64,000 bases of DNA from Girardinichthys multiradiatus (taxonomy: Eukaryota; Chordata; Actinopteri; Cyprinodontiformes; Goodeidae): positions 17,592,749-17,656,748 of the forward strand of contig NC_061800.1 in assembly GCF_021462225.1 (NCBI RefSeq), in the 5' to 3' direction. The position numbers and the translations under genes are program-made. The first letter of the stretch is position 1, and each line of letters begins with the position of its first letter. Under the pieces are notes generated by a model. The model saw nothing but the letters and a program-made list of their open reading frames with translations, was not told where the DNA came from and did no database searches. Below, piece after piece: positions 9,901-18,465 of the stretch.

Positions 9901-9912
9901 TTTGTATAAACT
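9901..9912 (+). promoter_or_regulatory. Possible TATA box upstream of late capsid genes
   Basis: A TGTATAAACTA word lies in the 114-bp gap between the minor capsid gene and the next frame, the largest gap inside the rightward late cluster. It could start a separate late transcript. Evidence is the motif and spacing only. Confidence 0.3.
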
Positions 9913-10008
9913 ATTCCAGAGATATGTATATAAGTTCTAAGACTGATTGGTTATCATTCATATTACCCTGGTCCTTCAACACTGTGCACCAAGCAGGCAA
10001 GAGAGAAC

Positions 10009-10452
10009 ATGGCACAGCTAAGTCTGAGACGTGATCCAAATCGCTTTGTAAATTACTATGTAAGTCAATCAGGCGGTAATCTGCCAGGGTTTTATGGGAC
10101 TCCGGTTATGTACGAACGCGGAATTGGATCATTATTTTCAAAATTATTCCGCTTCGTATCCCCTCTGGTTAAAAAAGGATTTGCAATTGCAAAACCCCAT
10201 CTTAAAACGGCTGCATCAAATATCGCTTCGGATGTCATCGGTAGAGCCGTGAGTAAAATGAGTGGTTCTACACACACCGACGGTCAAGAAGGTTCAGGAA
10301 TTATGGTTTTATCCAAAAGACCCAGAACAAGACCCCCTGGTGATCGTTTAAGGATGGTTAAAAAACAACGACAAACGCGAAAAAGGAGATCAGTTGGAGC
10401 AGACAAACGAAGAGGAAGGAAGTCATCCGCATGTTTTGATATATTTAAATAA
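10009..10452 (+). CDS. Basic virion protein, adenovirus pVI/pX-like
   Basis: Codes for 147 residues. Residues 36-80 (YERGIGSLFSKLFRFVSPLV and onward) form an amphipathic, glycine-led helix followed by KPHLKTAASNIASDVIG, recalling the membrane-active and capsid-cementing pVI proteins of adenoviruses and adintoviruses. Residues 102-138 are strongly basic (RPRTRP, KKQRQTRKRR, DKRRGRK), like a DNA-condensing core protein (pVII/pX). The combination suggests one protein doing both jobs, as an inner capsid and core component. The stop codon overlaps the ATG of the major capsid gene as TAATG, so the two are translationally linked in layout. The frame is uninterrupted. The name is by analogy; sequence identity to adenovirus proteins is not expected to be high. 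Confidence 0.7.
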   Translation: MAQLSLRRDPNRFVNYYVSQSGGNLPGFYGTPVMYERGIGSLFSKLFRFVSPLVKKGFAIAKPHLKTAASNIASDVIGRAVSKMSGSTHTDGQEGSGIMVLSKRPRTRPPGDRLRMVKKQRQTRKRRSVGADKRRGRKSSACFDIFK

Positions 10453-11594
10453 TGGCTCTTTTACATAACAAATCATCAGAGTGCACGCTGGCAGAGTTGG
10501 ACTTATTTTCTGCCCCGATGACGCAGCTATCGATCGAAGATAAAATTTACACCGAGATCCAGCCTTTATCAGCAATCACCGATGGAGGCCCGATCGAGTT
10601 TTTCATTCCGGGAGACGGAGAAAAGTATCTGGATGTCAACGATACGCTGTTGCATCTCAGAGTGAAAATTACTAACGAGGATGGAACAAACCTGCCGGAT
10701 GATGCACCTGTAGGGCTCATCAACTACCCGTTAAACACCATCTTCAGTCAGTGTGACGTCACTCTCGGAGATCGAATGATTTCACAATCCAGCGCTACAC
10801 ATCCATATAGAGCCATGATTGAGACATTGTAAAACTTTTCTGAGGATTCTTTAAAAACCCAGTTTAGCTCTGGTCTTTTTTATAAAGACACTGCAGGTGC
10901 TCTGAACTCTATTGTTACAACTAACGGCCCTAACCAAGGTCTTAACAGCAGAGCAGGCTTTACGGCAAATTCCAGGGAGGTACATCTCCTAGGCCCCCTG
11001 CATGCAGACATATTTTTCTGTGAGAGACTTCTTTTAAACTCTGTTGACCTCAAAATTAAACTTACAAAAGCCAACGATGCCTTTTGTCTCATGGCAGCAA
11101 GAGACTCCACTTACAAACTCAGGATATTAGGAGCATCTCTTTTTATCAAAAAAGTTACCCTCTCTCCAGCTGTACGACTGGGGCACGCTTCAGCTTTAAT
11201 GAAGGCAAATGCTCTGTATCCACTTTCACGTGTGAATGTAAAAACATATTCCATCCCTGAAAATTCAAGGGTATGCAACCAAGAGAATCTTTTCTTAGGC
11301 GTCTTTCGAAAGTATGTGGTGATTGCATTACTGGATCATGACGCTTTTACAGGAACACGCAATCTCAATCCGTTTGACTTTAATCATTTTGATATGGAAT
11401 ATTTAGCTTTGTGTAAGGATGGCAGACAAATTCCTGCTAAAGCCTTCCAGCCCAATTTTGACCAAGGTCATTCAGTGAGAGAGTATTACAACTTGTTTAC
11501 GGCTACAGGACGACATCTAAAAGATCTTCCGCTGAGTATAACACATCAGGAATTTAATCAAGGATACTCTCTATTCACATTTAATTATTATTAA
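10452..11594 (+). pseudogene. MCP: Major capsid protein (double jelly roll), one in-frame stop
   Basis: The hexon-like protein that builds the icosahedral shell. The frame spans 380 sense codons from the ATG at 10452. The N-terminal block has TQLSIEDKIYTEIQPLSAI, GPIEFFIPG and YLDVNDTLLHLRVKI, and the middle YPLNTIFSQCDVTLGDRMIS. The C-terminal block has PLSRVNVKTYSIP, FRKYVVIALLDHDAFTG and NPFDFNHFDMEYLALCKDG. This arrangement is the Polinton/adintovirus major capsid pattern. A TAA at 10830-10832 (codon 127) interrupts it early, and the same frame continues open to 11594; there is no frameshift. The ATG overlaps the previous stop (TAATG), and the protease starts 11 bp after the end. As read, only a 126-residue N-terminal piece would be made. 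Confidence 0.88.
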
Positions 11595-11605
11595 TCTAAT
11601 CAGAC

Positions 11606-12148
11606 ATGAATAATCATGAAATTGAGAGCCTGATGCGTCATCTGCTGGGAGATTTGTTTTGTGGTGTATGGCCGTGCGACCAGCTGCCGCTGCTAGCTGA
11701 CAAATTCCCAGGGCCGGCCTACTTTATTGTGAATACACATCCTTCACACATGCCGGGAGAACTCTGGCTAGCTCTGACTTTGGATGAGAATGGTCAATCC
11801 AGCTTTTTTGACTCTTATGGATTCTCTCCGGATTTCGAGTTCTACCCGTCAAGCATTGTAACATTTTTAGAAGACAGATCCTCAAAAATATTGTATCATA
11901 ATAATCAGCTTCAAAACACTCTGTCCACTGTGTGCGGTCACTATTGCATTTTTTATCTATGTCATAGAGCGTGCGGATTATCAATGCAGCAAGTGTTGTC
12001 GAAATACACCGGAGATGTGATTAAGAATGATTTAATGGTATCTAACTTTGTGAAAAAATATCAAAAATGTGTCTTTAATCAAAGTTGTACATTTTATACT
12101 CATGGAACATGCTCTTTGGAGATATTTATGGATTGTTATGGAATTTAA
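11606..12148 (+). CDS. PRO: Adenain-type cysteine protease, catalytic His absent
   Basis: A 180-residue open frame of the length and layout of the adenovirus-type maturation protease, which cleaves capsid and core precursors during virion assembly. The catalytic Cys is in TVCGHYCIFYL, the oxyanion Gln lies seven residues before it (QNTLSTVC), and the acidic partner is the Asp in FFDSYG. The catalytic His normally precedes a Trp in a GxHW-type segment; here the segment reads GELWLAL, with Leu at residue 53 (codon CTC at 11762-11764). The frame is otherwise whole, with no stop or frameshift, but the enzyme should be inactive. It is the last rightward gene, 11 bp after the capsid gene and close to the poly(A) region. 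Confidence 0.88.
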   Translation: MNNHEIESLMRHLLGDLFCGVWPCDQLPLLADKFPGPAYFIVNTHPSHMPGELWLALTLDENGQSSFFDSYGFSPDFEFYPSSIVTFLEDRSSKILYHNNQLQNTLSTVCGHYCIFYLCHRACGLSMQQVLSKYTGDVIKNDLMVSNFVKKYQKCVFNQSCTFYTHGTCSLEIFMDCYGI

Positions 12149-12342
12149 AATGTCTTTTTTTTTTTTTTTCATTGTTTGTTTTTTTTTTTTTCATTTTTTT
12201 TTTTTTTTTTCTTCTTATGATTTAATATTTGTGTAATGATATCATATGTTAGTGTGTGAAGTAGAGAACGAAGTTAGACTTGAAAAATATAATCAATAAA
12301 TATTTTATTGAATAAAAGAAATAGGCTACATGTTTCATTTTC
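12149..12342. terminator. Convergent poly(A) region between the two transcription units
   Basis: The rightward and leftward gene blocks end here. AATAAA occurs on the plus strand at 12295-12300 and 12311-12316. Its reverse complement TTTATT at 12304-12309 gives AATAAA on the minus strand. Long T runs (12153-12211) follow the protease stop. The placement makes a compact bidirectional polyadenylation site the obvious reading. Confidence 0.75.
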
Positions 12343-13005
12343 TTATAACGGTTTATGGTGAAAATGTAATCCATCGGGGTGGTAGTGTCGTCTCACGAAG
12401 AGACCTTTTTGATCTCCCATCAGCATTTTTTGGATCTTCCAGCTCAGATCTCGACCAGTAGGGAGAATGAGTTATCTGCCTTCTTCTTCTTTTTCTTCTC
12501 TGCTTAACGCTGGGGGTGTACCCCCATTTTCAATCGATGTACCCTCTGTTTTGAAACGTCTATATTCTTCACGAGCATAAGGGTTAATGACTGAAGATAT
12601 AGGGATGTTTACCTCTGACAAGGTGTGTAGAAAGTCAGACCATCCTCGGGTTTGTGATGCTCCAGATTTTTTAAACGGAAGCATGAGAGTTTTCAACAAA
12701 TCAATCATGTGGGACCCTTTTATAACATTTCCTTGAAATACAAATTCACCTCGCAAAGTCCAACTCTCACTTCTTTCGGATAATTTCTTCAAAATGTACT
12801 CGGCATTTTTACGGTTGTGTTTAGGTAGGCTTTTCAGTACTTCCGTAAGAACCTGATCCGTAGGGGCCTTGTCCTGCCCTGGGCCTTGTTTTTCTTGGGA
12901 CCGCTCATGTTCAGGAACCTCTGTGTCACGCTGCAGTGTTAAACTGAACCGCTTGAATTGATGAGGTGAAATGAGAAACATCTTCTGCGATGTTCTGAGA
13001 GACAT
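12343..13005 (-). pseudogene. Conserved Polinton accessory frame, in-frame stop near the 3' end
   Basis: The main open part (13005 down to a TAA at 12472-12474) codes for 177 residues: a MFLISPHQFKRF start, a polar linker (about residues 28-50), and an ordered middle with LPKHNRKNAEYILKKL, SWTLRGEFVFQG and GSHMIDLLKTLML. The same frame stays open after the TAA for another 42 codons (RDLSWKIQKML, then KGLFVRRHYHPDG) to a second TAA at 12343-12345, so the ancestral protein was probably longer and this stop is a lesion. Proteins of this shape occur at this position in vertebrate Polinton/adintovirus elements, but I know no function. A structural or core role would fit the late leftward position (inference). 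Its ATG overlaps the previous stop as TAATG. Confidence 0.65.
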
Positions 13006-13346
13006 TATCTCCTGATGATTCCACCCACTAGATCACCAATCAAGGGAGCAAGAGCCATTAAGATGGGGAGGATAAAACCACCTCGTTGCTTTTTGAGAGC
13101 CAGCTGTTTAGTTTTTATCCTGGTTCTTTTATCACCAAACAATCTGATGATATTTCTTTGTTTCTTCAATTGCCGGTGTTGAGAGGGTGATAGTTTAATG
13201 TTACCTTTTAGGATATTCAGTGCAATCTCGCACAGAGCCTGAATAAATTCGGGAGAGCAGTGTGCGAGAATATCTTTGCGCTTCTGCGGGGAGGCCTCAA
13301 ACAAGGCTCTGAATAATGGTACATTCCTTTTTATACGCGCAGACAT
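13005..13346 (-). CDS. Small basic protein with C-terminal amphipathic membrane-active-like tail
   Basis: A 113-residue frame. The N-terminal part is helical and charged (FEASPQKRKDILAHCSPEFI). A central basic stretch follows (SPSQHRQLKKQRNIIRLF, KRTRIKTKQLALKKQ). The C-terminus from residue 89 is GGFILPILMALAPLIGDLVG, a hydrophobic glycine-led segment that looks like a membrane-lytic or membrane-anchored peptide. Similar small GGF-tailed proteins are common in adintovirus-like elements, and in this family they have been compared to adenovirus membrane-active proteins. It sits 6 bp after the packaging ATPase and overlaps the next frame by one base (TAATG), so all appear to share a transcript. 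Frame whole; role inferred. Confidence 0.7.
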   Translation of the reverse strand: MSARIKRNVPLFRALFEASPQKRKDILAHCSPEFIQALCEIALNILKGNIKLSPSQHRQLKKQRNIIRLFGDKRTRIKTKQLALKKQRGGFILPILMALAPLIGDLVGGIIRR

Positions 13347-13352
13347 GATGAC

Positions 13353-14024
13353 TTACTTTGTTCTGGGCACGTACACAGCAGGCCACTGCTGAGGAAGTAT
13401 GCCTGTTCTCAGTCTGAAATGTTCTGGGCAGGTAGGTGTAAAATCGATGATTAAATATCCATGAGCTTCTCTCGTTGCGTCTTCAAAACTCTCCAAGAAG
13501 AGACCCTTTTGAGATGGAAACATTTGACGGGCCAGTATATTCAGCTGCAGTTTATCTCTCGGGTTTTTAAACAACACCATATAATTACAGTTCAAACTAA
13601 TAGTGCGACTGAACTTTCCCTGATGAAAAACATTCTGAGTCAGCATAATAACGCTCATATTTCGATGATGTCGATACTGGGTAAAGACTTTCATCACGTT
13701 TTCATCATCTGAGGCTTGAGCGATAACATCGTCTAGAATAATCAGATGATTCTGATCAGGAGGAAACAGGTTTTCATCTTCAAAAGAATGAGGCAATCCT
13801 TCCACAAAGGTAATATTTTTATTCATCTTCTGCAATTCAGCATACATGGGTTGAAAAGAAGTGTAAATCCATACAATATTTTCTGGAACAATATCCATGA
13901 CATGATTACAGTTTTGTAAAATACTTTTTACAAAGAAAGTTTTCCCGCAGCCGCTGGGTCCAACTATCATACATGAGAAAGGTGGTCTAAATCTAGGATC
14001 AAAATCAATCTCCTGTAAATCCAT
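13353..14024 (-). CDS. ATPase: A32-like genome packaging ATPase
   Basis: A 223-residue P-loop ATPase of the FtsK/HerA-related A32 group, which pumps viral DNA into the preformed capsid. Walker A is GPSGCGKT (residues 22-29), Walker B is HLIILDDV (acidic pair 98-99), and a sensor-like TQN lies at residues 129-131, all in the usual order. The N-terminal FDPRFRPPFSCMIVG lead-in and the length are typical for Polintons and adintoviruses. The start is the ATG at 14024, 30 bp after the polymerase stop, and the next frame begins 6 bp after its own stop. It is uninterrupted with all key motifs present, so it is one of the best-preserved genes of this copy. Confidence 0.93.
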   Translation of the reverse strand: MDLQEIDFDPRFRPPFSCMIVGPSGCGKTFFVKSILQNCNHVMDIVPENIVWIYTSFQPMYAELQKMNKNITFVEGLPHSFEDENLFPPDQNHLIILDDVIAQASDDENVMKVFTQYRHHRNMSVIMLTQNVFHQGKFSRTISLNCNYMVLFKNPRDKLQLNILARQMFPSQKGLFLESFEDATREAHGYLIIDFTPTCPEHFRLRTGILPQQWPAVYVPRTK

Positions 14025-14054
14025 GTGACTTTTTATTTTATTTCTTCTTCAACT

Positions 14055-17000
14055 CTAATAACCGAAAGGCAGAGTTGTCCCGTCAGAAAAAAGACGTCTC
14101 TTATCATACACCAGTCGAAACTTTTTAAGAAATGTCGCGTTTATCAAACGGAATCTCTTTTTATCCCTCCTGATTGTGTGTTGAGGGATTTCAATGAAAC
14201 TCTCACCTGACTTCTGTAAGTAGCCCCCGACCAGCCCTTTGATGCTGTCAAAATTGACCCTCTCGCTGCATTCATGCGTCTGAGTGATGCCTTTAGCACG
14301 TATCACTACTTTTTTACGGTTTTTGGTCTGGTATGCATAACACTTGGGTCCTGTCGATGCAAGCTCCGAAATGCTGTCACCATCTAACTCGTCAGTAAGA
14401 TCACCCAGATAATTCCCCAATTCCAGAGGAGTTTCACCACTTTTTGTCACATAAATCAAACTGCCCGTGTCAATATAAATCAATCTGTCCTGTAACTTCT
14501 CCATGCTGCTGAGAAGTTTTAAACGTGCATAAGCGGTGGTGAATGCTGCAATAAACACATTATTTGTCTTACTTGGTGGATATATGACACGTTTACTGAA
14601 ATTCCACTGCACTACACACATTTCAGGGTTGAAAAAATGAAAATAGTTAACCCTGTATTTACTCGACAACATGAAGCTGAAAAAGTCTTCAGGGTTAGTG
14701 ATGACTGTGGTCTGAGACAGATCACTTCTTTGCGCAAATTTCCCCCAAAAACTGTTTAAACACAATTTTGCAACCTGCTTTTTGGCAGGATTCACCTCGA
14801 TTTTCTCAGGGTCTAATTGGATGCCCTGATGCAGTTTGTAGTCGCTTATATACTTTGACTTACTCTCCTGATCCACTGCTTCAGACGGATAGCCTGAAGC
14901 CTCCTGTTTACCCTTTAAAAAGCAATGAATGTAACCTTTAAAGACTGTATCACTGCTCTTTTCAAAATGCCACACCTCTGTGATTTTAGCAAGATGATAA
15001 CCACACTGTAACGCTTTACAGAGTTCTACACTCGCCCATACACCCGTCAGAGCTCTGTCCTCATCATTATGCATGCAGGGACCTGACTGGTTATTTATTT
15101 CAGCGCATGAGCGGCAGAGAGTGAACACAAGTTTACCTTGGGATATTCTGTAAGGTAAAACAGGGAACAACAGGTTACGTGGTGGGTAGACCACAGCTTT
15201 GATTATCCCGAAGTAGCTGCTGGGGTCATCAAAATCTTTGTAAATGATGGTGGGGTGTCCGAGGGGAAAAACGCAGTTGGCGTTTACATAAGGGTACAGA
15301 GATGTGTAATCCACATAGTGTACAGTTTCATCCGGTTCCGCTGTGTACCTCAACTTCATAGGACAGGTGCGTCCACCATACAGCGCATCCCGGGGGGATA
15401 GCGGTTCGGGTGCATTAACTTTCTCAAGAAAGCTGATCACCCCTGGGTCTGATTTTTTCATTTCAGTCCACTCATGCTCCCATATGACTTTGAGATGAAG
15501 GCCGTACACAGTTTGTAACACCTTGCTTTTCTCAACAAACTGTTCAAATGTGACCCCTCTCAACGGACACTTGTCATGAGGCATGTAACACTTTTTACAG
15601 CCGTGGAAAAAACAGCCGTAAAATTCAAATGCAACTTTGACACCGTTAATCTCTGCATACCCATCCACTGAATATGGCCCGATTTTCTTTTCACCCCTAT
15701 TTAATGCATGCTCGATAAATATGGCTCTGCTGTCTGCAATCCAGCCGAGCCATTGAATGGACGCGCTGGAGAACGTTTTACTGCTACGTCTGTAGTCCAG
15801 AGGTGATGGAATGGCTAAGTTTTGAGGAGGAAGGAAATTGGTTACAAAAACCTTCATGCAGGCTGATGCTATTGTGATACTTTTAAACGGATCCACACTT
15901 GTCTCCTTAAAGAACTCGTCTCTGAATTTTAAGCATCCTTGAGAAAGAATTTCAACGTCATTTTTACAATAACGAATAGCTTCTTTCTTAAAGTCAAAGA
16001 CCTCTTTGCTCGCTTCTCTGTACCAGCTGCTAAACACCTGTTGTTCTTGAACACTCATGCGTTCTACAGCGTAGCAGGATGGAGGAGGAAAAGGCCCCAC
16101 ATACTGGCGACGTTGTTCAGAGGAAAATAGGTGGGGAAAAAAAACCTTGCTTTGATCGGTAAAGCCTAACGCTTTCGGCATGACACTAAGCTTTATGCAC
16201 ATGAAAGACAGGCTATCAATGTATTTTAACCTGTAATCAGGGTCGGTTAAACAGAGAAGTTTACTTCCTACCATGACGTGATAAGGTTTAATGCCTAACT
16301 GCAGCATTGCTGTGAGAATCAGGTAACCATCATACCCACGCGCATTGTACGCTATTAAGGTGAAGCCTCTGTACTTCGGCCTCCTGAAATGCAGGAGAAA
16401 GTTTTGGGTGCAATTCAATCCATAAGCGTACCATTTATCACCTTTCAACGTTTTAGCACAGACCAGAAAGGGGGTATGCACGCCGCTCTCATTGACGAGG
16501 CATTCGAAATCATAAAAAATCAGTTTATCATCAAGCTGATTAATTGCACTGCAAGGCTGAATGTAACACTTATGATCATCGCATGTAATGTTTAGGCTGG
16601 GGGGTACATTTTCACCACAAATACTGCATTTTACATTACACACGTGTGGTTTATTCGGTTTACTGATTGGAATAACGTATATCCGTTTGCATACTTTACA
16701 CAGTTTTACCAACTCACAGTCACTCATAGGCCTTTCAGCACTATTTCTAATGCGCGGTTCCCTGTGTCTGCTGAAACATGAAGAATTACGACAGATTCTT
16801 TGACAGCCTGCACAGCTTACAGGATTGCTAATCTCTTGCATACATTTATATGTTCGACACACTGGACAATAACCTTCACAATGGTGTGTGTTTGCATTCT
16901 CATAGCTGGTGTAACAGTAATTACAAATATACTTGCACCCCATAAAACCTTTGAGATTTTTTATCCCATAGTAATGACCTTGAAATAACAGCAAAAACAC

Positions 17001-17072
17001 AGGGTTTGAATGATCAGGGAAACTGGTCTCAAATTTACACAGAGCAGTAGAGCCCGTGGTTCTGTGAAACAC
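14055..17072 (-). pseudogene. PolB: Protein-primed family B DNA polymerase, catalytic body (motif C altered)
   Basis: About 1,005 codons, the replicase of the element. The beginning is a Cys/His-rich zinc region (CKYICNYCYTSY, CPVCRTYKC, CAGCQRIC). The 3'-5' exonuclease motifs follow: Exo I FYDFE (residues 187-190), Exo II YNARGYD (242-248) and Exo III YCKND (368-372). Polymerase motif A is DYTSLYP (588-594) and motif B is KLCLNSFWGKF (769-779). Motif C reads YIDTGS; the second of the two metal-binding Asp residues is Gly (codon GGC at 14463-14465), which should abolish synthesis. The nominal first codon at 17072 is a GTG, not an ATG: the frame is simply open back to a TAG at 17136-17138, and upstream of that to the ATG at 18173. 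This is therefore the C-terminal three quarters of one broken gene. The stop is 30 bp before the ATPase start. Confidence 0.93.
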
Positions 17073-17135
17073 TACAGTTTTTCTCTTCAGAATGGTTTCA
17101 AATTTACCAATATCGCTAAAAGTAACTGCTGTTTG

Positions 17136-18173
17136 CTAGTCGAGGCCTGCCTGATGCTGCCATCTCCTCGCCAGTTCTACAGCACGGTGATCCGTGAGCT
17201 CAGGATCAGAGATGTGTGCGAGGCTGATTGCAAAACATAACTGATTACCGGTATTGTTTATAATATACAAATGACGCATTTTCTTATTAAACAGTTCACA
17301 GTCTAACGTTCCTGCAGCTTTACGCTTAGAACCTCCTGCTGGGTCATTAACAACCTGAAGAACAAATTCCATGTTATTATCTACAGGTATATTTGCATTC
17401 GATTGTACTAAATCGTCGAGGAAGTTTTCGAAAGCAGGCAGGATCATATTTCCATCATCTGTAACAGTAAATGTGACGTGACGATTGAGATTTTCACCCA
17501 CTAATTCCAGCTGCACAACGTCGTTACGTCTGGTTAAAGATCTTGCAGCGTCGGCTAATTCAATGAGAATACGCATGATGTTTGTATAGAATGCGGCTAA
17601 ATCTGGAACGTTACTTGGACAGGGCGGCGGTATGGTAAAAGGCCTCCTTATTTCATGGTTATTAAAATGTTCACGTTCAACCACGGGTGGTGGATCTCGC
17701 CCTATTTGATCAGAACTAACTGCTACTTCCGTATTGAAATGACCCCCGTGCTGATCTGCGGCGTGTGACGTAGAAGGATTCTGATGACTGTCAGGTGAAT
17801 CATTTTCCTCAATGCTGAGTGGAGACGGTGCTCTATTTAAATCTTCAAGAGCCTGATTGATTACGTTTAAAACGTCACCGTGCCGATCTGCGGCGTGTGA
17901 CGTAGAAGGATTTTGATGAGTGTCAGGTGAATCATTTTGCTGAATGCTGAGTGGAGACGGTGCTCTATTTAAATCTTCAAGAGCCTGATTGATTACGTTT
18001 AAAAAGTCACCGTGCTGATCTTCATTTATTACATTTTCACTGTTAGCAGGAGATGCATTTAAAACGATGTTATCTGCTACTTCTGCATTAACGGGAATTT
18101 CGTTAAGTTGAATTACTAAATTTCTTATTTCATCCAGGGCAAGTCTGATTCGTTTATCCATTTCTATGAACAT
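17136..18173 (-). pseudogene. PolB: N-terminal region of the PolB gene, cut off by TAG
   Basis: A 345-residue frame from the ATG at 18173 (or the in-frame ATG a few codons on, MDKRIRLALDE). It is in the same reading frame as the polymerase body and separated from it only by the TAG at 17136-17138, so the two were one gene of about 1,370 codons. The N-terminus is acidic and low-complexity with a 44-codon tandem duplication. The distal part (HVTFTVTDDGNMILPAFENF, GGSKRKAAGTLDCELFNKK, GNQLCFAISLAHI) resembles the N-terminal extension of Polinton polymerases, where the terminal-protein or priming function may reside (inference). A pyrimidine-rich tract ending in ATAG about 25 bp before the ATG could be a 3' splice site. 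The stop context TAG CAA ACA is a known readthrough-type context. Confidence 0.8.
17758..18021 (-). repeat. 132-bp tandem duplication inside the PolB N-terminal region
   Basis: Two adjacent near-identical 132-bp units (17758-17889 and 17890-18021). Each encodes 44 residues with NVINQALEDLNRAPSPLS followed by NDSPD and HQNPSTSHAAD. The length is a multiple of three, so the frame is kept. Confidence 0.93.
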
Positions 18174-18227
18174 AAGAAAAAAATAAAATAAAACTAACCT
18201 ATAGAAAAAAAAAACACAGTGATCAGT

Positions 18228-18433
18228 TCAGTTTAAAATCACCTTGATGTCACCAAAATGCTTCTTTAACAGAATCTGACATGCTGCCAGAAGCGTTAAC
18301 GATGAGGCCTTATTACGAAGATCCCGTGAGGCTGTAGAGACTGTCTTCCTGCGCTGTCCGTTTCTGTAGCCAATCTGTCCTACCATCAACGTTACCTCTG
18401 TAAGGAGAATGAACAAAAAATAAATAAATAAAA

Positions 18434-18465
<32 letters not shown>

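Noticed and set aside
8426..17138. A recoded genetic code in the element, with TAA/TAG read as amino acids
   Set aside because: TAA and TAG also end the undamaged genes (for example the protease, ATPase and minor capsid), and fish nuclear translation uses the standard code. Lesions are the simpler explanation.
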